A stretch of 64,000 bases of DNA from Duncaniella muris. GTDB taxonomy: Bacteria > Bacteroidota > Bacteroidia > Bacteroidales > Muribaculaceae. Under the pieces are notes generated by a model that was given only the letters and a program-made list of their open reading frames with translations, was not told the origin of the DNA and did no database searches. This document shows positions 1-10,279 of the stretch, one piece after another. Both the position numbers and the translations under genes were made by a program. The stretch lies in assembly GCF_003024805.1 (NCBI RefSeq), contig NZ_PUEC01000002.1, positions 124,001 to 188,000 of the forward strand. The letters are read 5' to 3'. Each line of letters opens with the position of its first letter. Positions within the stretch are counted from its first letter, which is position 1.

Positions 1-508
1 TGATGTTGTTGAGTTTTCCTTTGATCAGCTGCTTGCGGATCATCGAAATGTGGTCGATGTATAGTTTGCCTTCGAGGTGGTCGCACTCATGCTGGACTAT
101 GCGGGCCAGGAAGCCGGTGATCACTTCTTCATGCGGTTCGAAGTTTTCGTCGACCCAGCGCAGGCGGATGTTTTCCACGCGGCTGACGTTTTCCGAAAGT
201 CCCGGCAGGCTGAGGCAGCCTTCGCCGCGGCTGACGGCTTCTCCGTCAAGCACCTCGATCTCCGGGTTGATGAGCACGAATTTGCGGCCCTCGCATTCGG
301 GGAATGAATCTTTGACGGGGTCGGCGTCGATCACCACGATTCTGTCAGAGCGACCGATCTGTGGAGCGGCAAGGCCTACGCCTTCACTGGCATACATGGT
401 GGTGAACATGTTCTCTATAAGCTTTTTGAGCTCAGGATAGTCCCGGCTTATCGGGGCCGCTGTCTTGCGGAGCACCGGATGGCCGTAAAGATAGACTGGT
501 AAGCGCAT
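1..508 (-). CDS. def: Peptide deformylase (3' end outside the window)
   Basis: Removes the N-terminal formyl group from nascent proteins; cytosolic metalloenzyme. From the ATG at 508 I read 169 residues before the window edge, against about 185 for the family, so only the C-terminal tail is missing. All three signature motifs are present: [10 protein letters not shown] (43-52), EGCLSLPG (96-103, metal Cys) and HECDH (140-144, two metal His plus catalytic Glu). It lies about 90 bp downstream of ruvX on the same strand, a pairing common in Bacteroidales, and is probably cotranscribed with it. Confidence 0.96.
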   Translation of the reverse strand, partial: MRLPVYLYGHPVLRKTAAPISRDYPELKKLIENMFTTMYASEGVGLAAPQIGRSDRIVVIDADPVKDSFPECEGRKFVLINPEIEVLDGEAVSRGEGCLSLPGLSENVSRVENIRLRWVDENFEPHEEVITGFLARIVQHECDHLEGKLYIDHISMIRKQLIKGKLNNI

Positions 509-601
509 TGATATATCTGTTTTTTTGATTATTCCTGGATGATTGGCAAGGAGGGGGAGGTGCCGGCCTGTGGGTGGGCGGCTCTGCTTCCTGTGCGGCG
601 G

Positions 602-1018
602 TCAGATCCGGCGTGATTCGAGATAGCCGTTGAGGATTATGACGGCCGCCATGCGGTCTATGGCGCCTTTGTCGCGGCGGTCGCTTTTCTTGACTCCGGC
701 ATCGAGCATGGCGCGGTGGGCAAGGGTCGAGGTGAAGCGTTCGTCGAAAAAGCGGATCTCCACTCCCGGCAGCTCCTTGCGCAGGCGGTTGATGGCCGGA
801 GTGATATAGCGCATCGACTCTGACGGCTCCCCGCCCAGGGTTTTGGGGAGTCCGACAATGATTTCATCGACCGGCTCGCGGCTGACATAGGCCTTGACAT
901 AGGTTATCAGCTGGGCCGAGGGCACAGTGTCAAGCGCCGTGGCCACTATCTGCAACACGTCGGTCACAGCCAGTCCGCAGCGTTTACGCCCGTAGTCAAT
1001 AGCAAGTAATCGTCCCAT
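602..1018 (-). CDS. ruvX: Putative pre-16S rRNA nuclease / RuvX (YqgF family)
   Basis: RNase H-fold YqgF/RuvX protein of 138 aa, the usual family length, implicated in 16S rRNA 5' maturation (older name: Holliday junction resolvase-like). The N-terminus has the AIDYG strand with Asp8, followed by an RCGLAVTD segment, the FDERFTS motif and a C-terminal DKGAIDRMAA helix. I start at the ATG at 1018; the longer in-frame reading from 1069 runs through the promoter region and adds non-conserved residues. A TATCTTTG -7 box on the minus strand lies only 8 nt upstream of the ATG. First gene of the ruvX-def pair. Confidence 0.93.
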   Translation of the reverse strand: MGRLLAIDYGRKRCGLAVTDVLQIVATALDTVPSAQLITYVKAYVSREPVDEIIVGLPKTLGGEPSESMRYITPAINRLRKELPGVEIRFFDERFTSTLAHRAMLDAGVKKSDRRDKGAIDRMAAVIILNGYLESRRI

Positions 1019-1023
1019 AATGA

Positions 1024-1054
1024 CTGCAAAGATAATAAAAATATTGTACATTTG
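1024..1054 (+). promoter_or_regulatory. Promoter of glsA
   Basis: Bacteroidota-type -7 box TACATTTG at 1047-1054, with a CTG (one mismatch to TTG) 20 bp upstream at 1024-1026. It drives the glutaminase gene starting at 1079. Confidence 0.65.
1027..1034 (-). promoter_or_regulatory. -7 box of ruvX-def promoter
   Basis: CAAAGATA on the + strand reads TATCTTTG on the minus strand. Only 8 nt separate it from the ruvX ATG, so the transcript would be nearly leaderless. It overlaps the divergent glsA promoter. No good -33 TTG is visible. Confidence 0.55.
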
Positions 1055-1078
1055 CATGTCAAATCCCACCAGATCATC

Positions 1079-1993
1079 ATGGACTATAATAGAATCCTGA
1101 CAGAGATAGCGGTCGAAGTTGAGCCGCTCCGCACCGTAGGACAGCAGGCCTCCTACATACCGGCGCTTGCGAGAGTCAATCCTGACCGTTTCGGCATCTG
1201 CCTTCTCACCACCGATGGTGGCGGAGCCGAGCTGGGTGATGTCGGTGAGCGCTTTTCCATCCAGAGTGTCACCAAAGTCTTCTCACTCTCTATGGCCCTT
1301 TCGCTCAAAGGCGAGGCTCTTTGGGAGAGAGTGGGCAAAGAGCCGTCGGGCTCGGCTTTCAACTCGCTGATACAGCTTGAACTCGACCACGGCATTCCGC
1401 GCAATCCGTTCATCAATGCCGGTGCAATCGTTGTGGCCGACGTGCTCCTTTCGGAACTCTCCGATCCGGAGGGTGAATATATAGACTTCATACGCCGTAT
1501 CTCCGGCGATCCCACCGTAGGATATGACCGCGAGGTAGCGGCTTCGGAGAGGACTACGGGCTATGTTAACGCCGCCATTGCCAACATGCTCAAGTATTAC
1601 GGCAATCTGCAAAACGACATCGAGGACGTGTTGCGCTTCTACTTCCTGCAGTGTTCCGTCAAGATGGACTGCCGTCAGCTGGCCCAATCGTTTCTGCCCT
1701 TTGCCGACCGCAACCGGGAATTCTCCTTCGGCGGCGTCAGCCTGACCTATTCGCAGGTAAAGCGCATCAACGCCATCATGCAGACCTGCGGATTCTACAA
1801 CGATGCCGGTGAATATTCCTATCTGGTCGGACTTCCCGGCAAGAGCGGAGTCGGCGGCGGCATAGCAGCCGTCTATCCCGGGCGCTATGCCGTGGCCACC
1901 TGGAGCCCGCGCCTCAACGAAAAAGGCAACTCCGTGATGGGTATGAAGGCTCTGGAGCTGCTTACCTCCTACACCCACGAATCAATCTTCTGA
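1079..1993 (+). CDS. glsA: Glutaminase A
   Basis: Hydrolyses L-glutamine to glutamate and ammonia; cytosolic, serine beta-lactamase-like fold. The product is 304 aa, typical for GlsA. The catalytic S-x-x-K is seen at Ser63-Lys66 (FSIQSVTK), followed by NPFINAGAI, the tyrosine-rich middle, and the C-terminal GKSGVGGGI segment. The ATG at 1079 gives the conserved N-terminus MDYNRILTEI; a reading from 1052 would start inside the promoter. It is monocistronic, with its own promoter and the ruvX-def unit divergent. Confidence 0.96.
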   Translation: MDYNRILTEIAVEVEPLRTVGQQASYIPALARVNPDRFGICLLTTDGGGAELGDVGERFSIQSVTKVFSLSMALSLKGEALWERVGKEPSGSAFNSLIQLELDHGIPRNPFINAGAIVVADVLLSELSDPEGEYIDFIRRISGDPTVGYDREVAASERTTGYVNAAIANMLKYYGNLQNDIEDVLRFYFLQCSVKMDCRQLAQSFLPFADRNREFSFGGVSLTYSQVKRINAIMQTCGFYNDAGEYSYLVGLPGKSGVGGGIAAVYPGRYAVATWSPRLNEKGNSVMGMKALELLTSYTHESIF

Positions 1994-2011
1994 CAGCCGC
2001 CCGTCTGTCAC

Positions 2012-2098
2012 CTTGAGGACTCCGATATAAAACCGTTCAAATGTGCTGATGACGATTTGAACGAATTTCTTTTTGACTATCCGAGGAAAGTGGTGTGA
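2012..2098 (+). pseudogene. Possible remnant of a GNAT-toxin N-terminus
   Basis: After the glsA stop, the same frame stays open and reads DIKPFKCADDDLNEFLFDY before a TGA at 2096. This closely resembles the N-terminal signature (F-x-C-x-DDDL-x-x-F) of TacT-like GNAT toxins, including the intact one in this window (AFSCGDDDLDDFILNDA at 58025-58576). There is no start codon and no acetyl-CoA domain follows. The match is short, about 20 residues, so the call is tentative. Confidence 0.35.
2034..2078 (+). terminator. Possible terminator of glsA
   Basis: The perfect 9-bp inverted repeat CGTTCAAAT / ATTTGAACG (2034-2042 and 2055-2063) is followed by a T-rich stretch. It overlaps the putative GNAT remnant, so the hairpin may be incidental. 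Confidence 0.35.
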
Positions 2099-2102
2099 AA
2101 AA

Positions 2103-4362
<2,260 letters not shown>

Positions 4363-6825
4363 TTGAAGTTGAAGAAAAAAACGTATCTGATGTTAGCTCT
4401 GGCAGCCTTGGCTGCAAGCTCAGCCGGGGCCCGCACACTTTCTCCCGCCGAGGCGCTCGCCCGTGCGGCCAAATCATCACAGGCCGCTGCGACAGGCACA
4501 AGCCGTGGTCATTCAGTGCTTGAACCTGTAATGACCATCGGAGCAGATGACACCCCGGCTGTCTATGTGTTCACACCCAATGAGTCGGGCTATCTGATAG
4601 TATCGGCCGATGATGTGGCGGCGCCGGTGCTCGGCTACAGCGACAACGGGATATTCGATCCTGAAAAGATGTCACCGTCGATGCGTTGGTGGCTTGAGGA
4701 GTACAGCGCCCAGATAAGGGCTGCGGCAGCGGAAAATGCCGGCTCGTATGAGGTCACTGCCCGCGAAGACCGAGACCCTATCGGCCCTCTGCTTCAGACC
4801 AAGTGGGACCAGGGTGAGCCTTACAATAATTATTGCCCCATCTACGAGTACAGAGGTGAGGAATATCCGACCTACACCGGTTGCGTGGCCACGGCTATGG
4901 CCCAGGTGATGAAATATCACAACTGGCCTGACAAGGCGGCATCAAATGCGAATTTTTCTTACACGTGGGAAAGCAAAACGCTGACGGCAAGTTTCGGCAA
5001 CTATGCTTTTGACTGGTCCAACATGCTCCCTGACTATTCCGCCGTTTCTTCAACGAGAACTCAGCAGGAAGCAGTGGCCAAGCTCATGCAGGCCTGCGGC
5101 TATTCTGTTAAGATGGACTATGGTCCCTCCGCCTCAGGCGCTTCAAGTGCGGCAGTCGGAGGCGCGCTTGCCAATTATTTCAAATATGACGGCCGTCTTC
5201 GCAACGAACTTCGTCATTGCTATACTCTTGCCGACTGGGAGACTATGATCTACAACAGCCTGCAGACCGACGGCCCGGTGCTCTATTCAGGCAGCAACAG
5301 AGAGAGCGGCCACTGCTTTGTCTGTGACGGCTATCAGGGCAACGGCTATTTCCATATCAACTGGGGCTGGTCAGGCATGAGCGACGGCTATTTCCTTCTC
5401 AATGCGCTTGACCCAGACCAGCAGGGAGCCGGAGGCAGCACTTCAGGCTACAACAGCGGTCAGGAAATTCTCATAGGCATCCGTCCCGCCACTTCGACCT
5501 CATCTCTCCATGATATCAAATTCGTAGCTCTCGGAAATATCTCAGCTGAAATCAGCGGGTCTAATTTTGTGCTCTACGGAGATTTTGCCAACTTCTCGAT
5601 TGATGAGGTTTCAGGTTATGTGTCTTTAAGAATTACCGATCAGAACGGCAAGGATATAAAGATTGTAGACCGTTATACTGTGTCGGATTATTCTCCCGGT
5701 TCATATTATCCGTCTGTTTCCATTCCGCTTTCATATCTTGGGATAAGCGACGGAACCTATCGTATCTATCCGGTGTTCAAAATCGGATCGGCCGTTTATC
5801 CTTATCAGTGTTCCATCTCCCAGCCTGATTATGTGCTGCTGTCGCGCAGCGGTTCGAATTATTCGGTGTCCACACCCTCATTGGGCAACTACTCGGTTAT
5901 AGGGCTGACAACCTCCCGGCAGATGTATTCCGGCTGTGGCTTCCGGGCTACCGGACTGGCAAAATTTTCAGTAGACATGGAAGCGACAATGCCTGTCTAT
6001 GGACTTCTGCTCAGAGATAACGGAACAGTTCTGGGCCACGGTTGCGAACTCAACCAGCTATTCTCCGTAGCCGGTGAGCCGTTTGACTATTTCAGCGAAT
6101 GGTTTGTCAATGACAACGGCGATGAAATCTCAGTAACCCCCGGAGCCTATAAATTCGCAATGGGCTATAAGGTCGGTTCGGGCTACAAGGTGATTTCCGA
6201 CCAGCTCAGCGTCACGGTAGGCAGCAATCCCGGAGCGCCATCGCTGCAGGTTGTCGGCTGGAACGTGGAAAATGCCTCTGCGGTTGATCCTGACAACGTT
6301 GTCATAAACGTGACTCTGAAATGCCAGTCAGGCTATCTGGCCGGACAGATTCGCGCGGTTTTCTTCGGCGAGAATGACCAGTATGCCTCGGCTCAGCTCT
6401 ATTCTCCTCTGCTTGTGATGAACGCCGGCGAGACACAGTCATTTGTCATCAACGGAAGTCTGACGGGCTTCAGCGCCGGAGAGCTCGTGGACGTGGGTCT
6501 CTATAACGGCAACAGCTTTATTTCGTCTGGTAAATATCTGTCATTTACAATCGGCGAACGCAGCGGAATTGCTGATGTCATAGCCGATGGCGCGAATGCA
6601 GTTACCCTCTCGCCCAATCCGGCAGTAGATCACACCGTGATTTCTGCTTCGGCTGAAATCAGCCGCGTGGACCTCTACTCGCTGTCAGGCAAACTTACCG
6701 GCGCGCCGTCAGAGATTGACGGTCAGACAGCCCGCGTCGACCTCTCGGCTCTCCCCTCAGGCCTTTACATAGCAAGAGTGCTGACAGCTGACGGCGTCCG
6801 CACTGTCAAGGTCATAAAGAAATAG
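4363..6825 (+). CDS. Secreted C10 (streptopain-like) cysteine peptidase, copy 1
   Basis: Exported cysteine endopeptidase, 820 aa. Order: signal peptide, a pro-region beginning LSPAEALARA, the catalytic domain with Cys174 (TGCVATAMAQVMKYH) and His317 (SGHCFVCDGY, then NWGWSG), a long region of beta-sandwich-like segments, and a Por/T9SS type A-like tail (LSPNPAVDHTVIS ... LPSGLYIARV ... VKVIKK). The tail suggests outer-membrane export and surface attachment or release. No ATG gives a normal signal peptide. The start is a TTG at 4363, exactly after the GH97 TAA, or the TTG at 4369 (MKKKTYLMLALA); an ATG at 4390 would truncate the signal. It differs more from copies 2-4 than they do from each other. 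Confidence 0.9.
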   Translation: MKLKKKTYLMLALAALAASSAGARTLSPAEALARAAKSSQAAATGTSRGHSVLEPVMTIGADDTPAVYVFTPNESGYLIVSADDVAAPVLGYSDNGIFDPEKMSPSMRWWLEEYSAQIRAAAAENAGSYEVTAREDRDPIGPLLQTKWDQGEPYNNYCPIYEYRGEEYPTYTGCVATAMAQVMKYHNWPDKAASNANFSYTWESKTLTASFGNYAFDWSNMLPDYSAVSSTRTQQEAVAKLMQACGYSVKMDYGPSASGASSAAVGGALANYFKYDGRLRNELRHCYTLADWETMIYNSLQTDGPVLYSGSNRESGHCFVCDGYQGNGYFHINWGWSGMSDGYFLLNALDPDQQGAGGSTSGYNSGQEILIGIRPATSTSSLHDIKFVALGNISAEISGSNFVLYGDFANFSIDEVSGYVSLRITDQNGKDIKIVDRYTVSDYSPGSYYPSVSIPLSYLGISDGTYRIYPVFKIGSAVYPYQCSISQPDYVLLSRSGSNYSVSTPSLGNYSVIGLTTSRQMYSGCGFRATGLAKFSVDMEATMPVYGLLLRDNGTVLGHGCELNQLFSVAGEPFDYFSEWFVNDNGDEISVTPGAYKFAMGYKVGSGYKVISDQLSVTVGSNPGAPSLQVVGWNVENASAVDPDNVVINVTLKCQSGYLAGQIRAVFFGENDQYASAQLYSPLLVMNAGETQSFVINGSLTGFSAGELVDVGLYNGNSFISSGKYLSFTIGERSGIADVIADGANAVTLSPNPAVDHTVISASAEISRVDLYSLSGKLTGAPSEIDGQTARVDLSALPSGLYIARVLTADGVRTVKVIKK

Positions 6826-6911
6826 AATCCGGAGAGATGCAGGCGGCGTCGTGCAGGTCCCGGCAATGCTCTCTCCCATACACAATAGTGACAGATATAT
6901 AGCACCTTCAG

Positions 6912-6960
6912 AAGGATGCCCGGCGAGATTGAAATTCTCAGCCAGGGCATCCTTTAAAAT
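6912..6960 (+). terminator. Terminator after C10 copy 1
   Basis: The perfect 10-bp arms AAGGATGCCC / GGGCATCCTT (6912-6921 and 6945-6954) enclose a second stem (GGC-GAGA / TCTC-A-GCC). TTTAAAATTT follows. Confidence 0.75.
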
Positions 6961-7090
6961 TTGGAGGGTGTTTCTTAATCCAGGCATGTACATAAGCCGG
7001 AATGAGACCGATTCAGGCCCCATTTCGGCCAAAATCGTGAAAAAGTAAGAAGATTTTCAAAAATATGTATATTAAAACAGTCGCAGGGAG

Positions 7091-7121
7091 TTGGTTGATA
7101 AGAGTATATTACGTAACTTTG
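7091..7121 (+). promoter_or_regulatory. Promoter of the inter-peptidase lipoprotein
   Basis: TTG at 7091-7093, 20-bp spacer, TAACTTTG at 7114-7121; the ATG lies 20 bp downstream. Confidence 0.75.
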
Positions 7122-7140
7122 GAGGGTGACTTTTTCGCGT

Positions 7141-7689
7141 ATGAAACAACTGCTCCTGCCAATACTCTCCATCTCCCTGGCAGCTTGTTCCTCTCACAAG
7201 GAGCAGGCAGCGGTTTCAGCGCCTCAGTCACAGCCTGTGGTCATAGGGGCGAAACCGCTGCCCGCACCCACGGTCAACGCTGTTGCGATGGCTCGGATCT
7301 ATAAGACTGACGGAGACTATGCCGACCGTGTGCCTGTCACTCTTGACAGCCGGCACCGCGGGCTTGTGTCATATCCCGCCCCATCAGACCTTGTTGATGC
7401 TGCTCCGGTCAGACTTTCAGACGGCTTTCTGCTTGACCGGCGCGGTGTTTCCGGCAATACGGCTTTCACCCGCTGGACCTATCGGGAATATGCCGCGATG
7501 GAGTCTGCTCCGTTGCCTGCTGAAATAATGGGAGCCATTATTCCGGGTGCGCGGGTAACGGAAATCTATCAGATGCCATTTCCTGCCGGCACTCCGGATG
7601 CGGCCGCCAGATGCGACAGCCTCATAGCGGCCGGATTGCCGGACTGCCGTCTGGTTTTCAGTCTGCCGCAGAGAGACCGCGGAAGCTGA
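7141..7689 (+). CDS. Hypothetical lipoprotein between two C10 peptidase genes
   Basis: The product is 182 aa with a lipoprotein signal (SISLAAC, lipidated Cys near residue 15), then a basic/Pro-rich linker and a compact domain containing VPVTLDSR, VSYPAPSDL, GFLLDRRGVSG and IIPGARVTEIY. I do not recognise a named family, although the PVTL/SYPAPSDL pattern resembles conserved Bacteroidales hypotheticals. The ATG at 7141 is chosen over a GTG at 7126, which lies too close to the -7 box. It has its own promoter and sits between C10 copies 1 and 2. Dedicated inhibitors accompany C10 peptidases in other bacteria, so an inhibitor role is possible but unsupported by homology here. Confidence 0.85.
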   Translation: MKQLLLPILSISLAACSSHKEQAAVSAPQSQPVVIGAKPLPAPTVNAVAMARIYKTDGDYADRVPVTLDSRHRGLVSYPAPSDLVDAAPVRLSDGFLLDRRGVSGNTAFTRWTYREYAAMESAPLPAEIMGAIIPGARVTEIYQMPFPAGTPDAAARCDSLIAAGLPDCRLVFSLPQRDRGS

Positions 7690-7894
7690 CGGCCGGATCT
7701 TTCAGGTATCAGGACGGGTATTGAGGCATTGGGGACCATGAAAAAAGAAAAGAAAGTAACTGACATACATTATATATTAAGGTGTATAGGATGTATGAAA
7801 AGTATGAGAATAAGAAAATCCTTGTCTGCTGACACTCCTAAGCTCAGTTCAATCAGATAAACTAATCACACCCTGCTAAATTCTTCACATTTTT

Positions 7895-10243
7895 ATGCGT
7901 AAAACAGTATTGTTCCTGTCATTGGCCCTCATGTCCGGCATGTCGGCGACAGCCCGTAGCCTTAGTCCTGCAGAAGCATTGGGACGAGTGACCAACCAGC
8001 CCGCATTGCGCTCGTCAAGAGCTTCGGCCCAGACCCCGGTCATGACCGTAGGGACAGCGGACGCTCCGTCATTATACGTGTTCAACCGTCCGGAAGGCGG
8101 ATGGATGATTGTTGCGGCTGACGATGTCGCCGCCCCGGTCATAGGCTACAGTGACAGCGGAGCCATTGATCCTGCCAATCTGCCGGAAAACATGAAAGGA
8201 TGGCTTGACGACTGCAGCCGGCAGATTCTTGCGGCATCGGCTGACGGTGCCGGGCCATATCTTGCATCCGAGACTCCTGACCGCGAAGAGATTGCCCCGA
8301 TGGTAAAGACCACCTGGGACCAGGGGGCGCCTTACAACAAGCTCTGTCCAAAGGTATCAGGCCGTGCCACCTACACCGGCTGTGTAGCCACTGCGATGGC
8401 TCAGGTCATGAAGTTCTTCAACTGGCCGGCTCAGGCAGGTGCGAACGCCAACTTCTCATACAAATGGCGCGGAGGCCCTGCCGACACCCCGACTCTGAGC
8501 GCCGATTTCAGCAACTTCAGCTTTGACTGGAACAATATGCTTGACAGCTATTTCACAGCCTACAATTCAGCTCAGTCAGATGCCGTGGCCAATCTGATGA
8601 AGGCCTGCGGATATTCGGTCGAAATGGGCTACAGTCCTGTGGCATCCGCCGCGTTCAATGAAGTTGTGGGCCGGGCGCTTGTGACATATTTCGACTATGA
8701 CGGCGGCCTCCACAACGAGCCCCGCGAGCTCTACACCTCTGCCCGCTGGGAGCAGATGGTCTATGAGAACCTGCGCGACTGCGGCCCGATGGTCTACTGG
8801 GGTTCAGGCAGCGTGGGCCATTGTTTTGTCTGCGACGGCTATCGTCCCGATGGTTATTTCCACTTCAACTGGGGGTGGTCAGGCAACAGCGACGGCTACT
8901 TCCTGCTTGACGCCCTGAACCCGTCGTTTGTGGGTACCGGCGGTGGCACCGGCGGCTATAACAACGCCCAGGGAGCCCTTTTCGGTGCCAAGCCTTCTGA
9001 CGGACTCAGGCCTGAACCGGTCTATACGTTCACTTGCTCCAGCTTTTCGGATCTTACGGTCCTGGGCACTTTCCTGACCATTCAGGGCGAATTCAAGAAC
9101 CGCTCGCCCTACAATGTCAACGGGAAGGCCATCTATATGATCTACAGCGAAGACGGCTCGAAGCTTGTGACCACTGTCGATGATCTCACCACACCGTCGT
9201 CATTCTCTGACTTCGGTACGGAGCTAAGTTGTTTCAAACTGATGGGGTCGATCTCAAACTCGGTGCTCGGCGAGGGCACCTACCGTATATATCCCGGCAT
9301 TCGTGTCGACGGCAAGGACTACGTGTTCCGCACACCGGTATCAGAGGCTGACTACATTATCTACACCCGCACCAAAACCGGAACAAACCAGTATAAGAAC
9401 ACAGCCACAGTGCCCTCCGTAGGCGAGAAGGTAATCGAAAACCTCAGCACCAACGGCGACCTCTTTGTCGACAGCCAGTTCAAGGTGTCGGGCACAGCCC
9501 GCTTCACGGGCGAGGCCGAGACAAGCCTCTATCTTCTTGCCGCGCTTCTCGACGATGAGGGTAAAGTGCTTGTGACCGCCGAAGGTGCCAACATAACCTT
9601 CACCCCTGAGGGTAAACCCTTTGAATTCATCAGCTCATGGTTCAGACCAACTGTCAAGCCCGGCGACTACACATTCGCTCTGGTCCATATGAATGACATA
9701 ACCTATGAATACAACATCATGGCATCCTGCAAGACCACTGTGAGCCCGTATGTTTATGGTGACTATAAGATCAATGGCTTTAAAGTAGACAATCCCTCGG
9801 CTGTCGATCCGGCTGCTGTCAGCATGACAGCCACAGTGACCGGCCTGGCCGGTATTGCACAGGATAAGCTGTATTTCGAAATCAAGAACGCCTCAGGTGA
9901 GACTGTGGCAACCTTAATGAGAGATCTTTATGTGTCTGCCGGGAATACCGTCACTCTCAATGCCACCCTCTCGATCCCCGATGCCGTGGCGGGCGAAGCT
10001 TATACGGCCAATGTCTATTATGAAAGATATTCTTTCCCCGGCGGCATGAAGCCGGTCTACGATTTCCCTGACCTTCCCATCACCATCGGTGACACCAGCG
10101 GCATCTCAGACATCGGCGCCGATGTCAACGGCAAGGTGGAGTATTTCAACCTCCGCGGCCAGCGCGTCGATGCGGCAGATCTTGTCCCCGGCATCTACAT
10201 CCGCCGTCAGGGTTCGAAAGTCTCGAAAGTGATAGTGAAATAA
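7895..10243 (+). CDS. Secreted C10 (streptopain-like) cysteine peptidase, copy 2
   Basis: The product is 782 aa. Signal peptide MRKTVLFLSLALMSGMSATA; pro-region starting RSLSPAEALGRV; catalytic Cys163 (TGCVATAMAQVMKFF) and His309 (GSVGHCFVCDGY) with the NWGWSG loop; then beta-sandwich-like repeats. It ends in the short tail DTSGISDI ... EYFNLRGQRV ... GIYIRRQG ... VSKVIVK, which recurs in copies 3 and 4 and in the LRR protein at 16633. I infer an outer-membrane export signal. First gene of a three-gene run: copy 3 starts 36 bp after its stop. No clear TAnnTTTG promoter is visible in the 205 bp upstream. Confidence 0.92.
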   Translation: MRKTVLFLSLALMSGMSATARSLSPAEALGRVTNQPALRSSRASAQTPVMTVGTADAPSLYVFNRPEGGWMIVAADDVAAPVIGYSDSGAIDPANLPENMKGWLDDCSRQILAASADGAGPYLASETPDREEIAPMVKTTWDQGAPYNKLCPKVSGRATYTGCVATAMAQVMKFFNWPAQAGANANFSYKWRGGPADTPTLSADFSNFSFDWNNMLDSYFTAYNSAQSDAVANLMKACGYSVEMGYSPVASAAFNEVVGRALVTYFDYDGGLHNEPRELYTSARWEQMVYENLRDCGPMVYWGSGSVGHCFVCDGYRPDGYFHFNWGWSGNSDGYFLLDALNPSFVGTGGGTGGYNNAQGALFGAKPSDGLRPEPVYTFTCSSFSDLTVLGTFLTIQGEFKNRSPYNVNGKAIYMIYSEDGSKLVTTVDDLTTPSSFSDFGTELSCFKLMGSISNSVLGEGTYRIYPGIRVDGKDYVFRTPVSEADYIIYTRTKTGTNQYKNTATVPSVGEKVIENLSTNGDLFVDSQFKVSGTARFTGEAETSLYLLAALLDDEGKVLVTAEGANITFTPEGKPFEFISSWFRPTVKPGDYTFALVHMNDITYEYNIMASCKTTVSPYVYGDYKINGFKVDNPSAVDPAAVSMTATVTGLAGIAQDKLYFEIKNASGETVATLMRDLYVSAGNTVTLNATLSIPDAVAGEAYTANVYYERYSFPGGMKPVYDFPDLPITIGDTSGISDIGADVNGKVEYFNLRGQRVDAADLVPGIYIRRQGSKVSKVIVK

Positions 10244-10279
10244 ACCGACTGAAAAAAACAATCCCCCAAAAATAAACCG

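Noticed and set aside
7738-7860. 40-codon frame starting MKKEKKVTDIHYIL between the lipoprotein and C10 copy 2
   Set aside because: AT-rich gap, no promoter or recognisable pattern; could be chance. Kept here only because its codons start cleanly with ATG and end at TAA.
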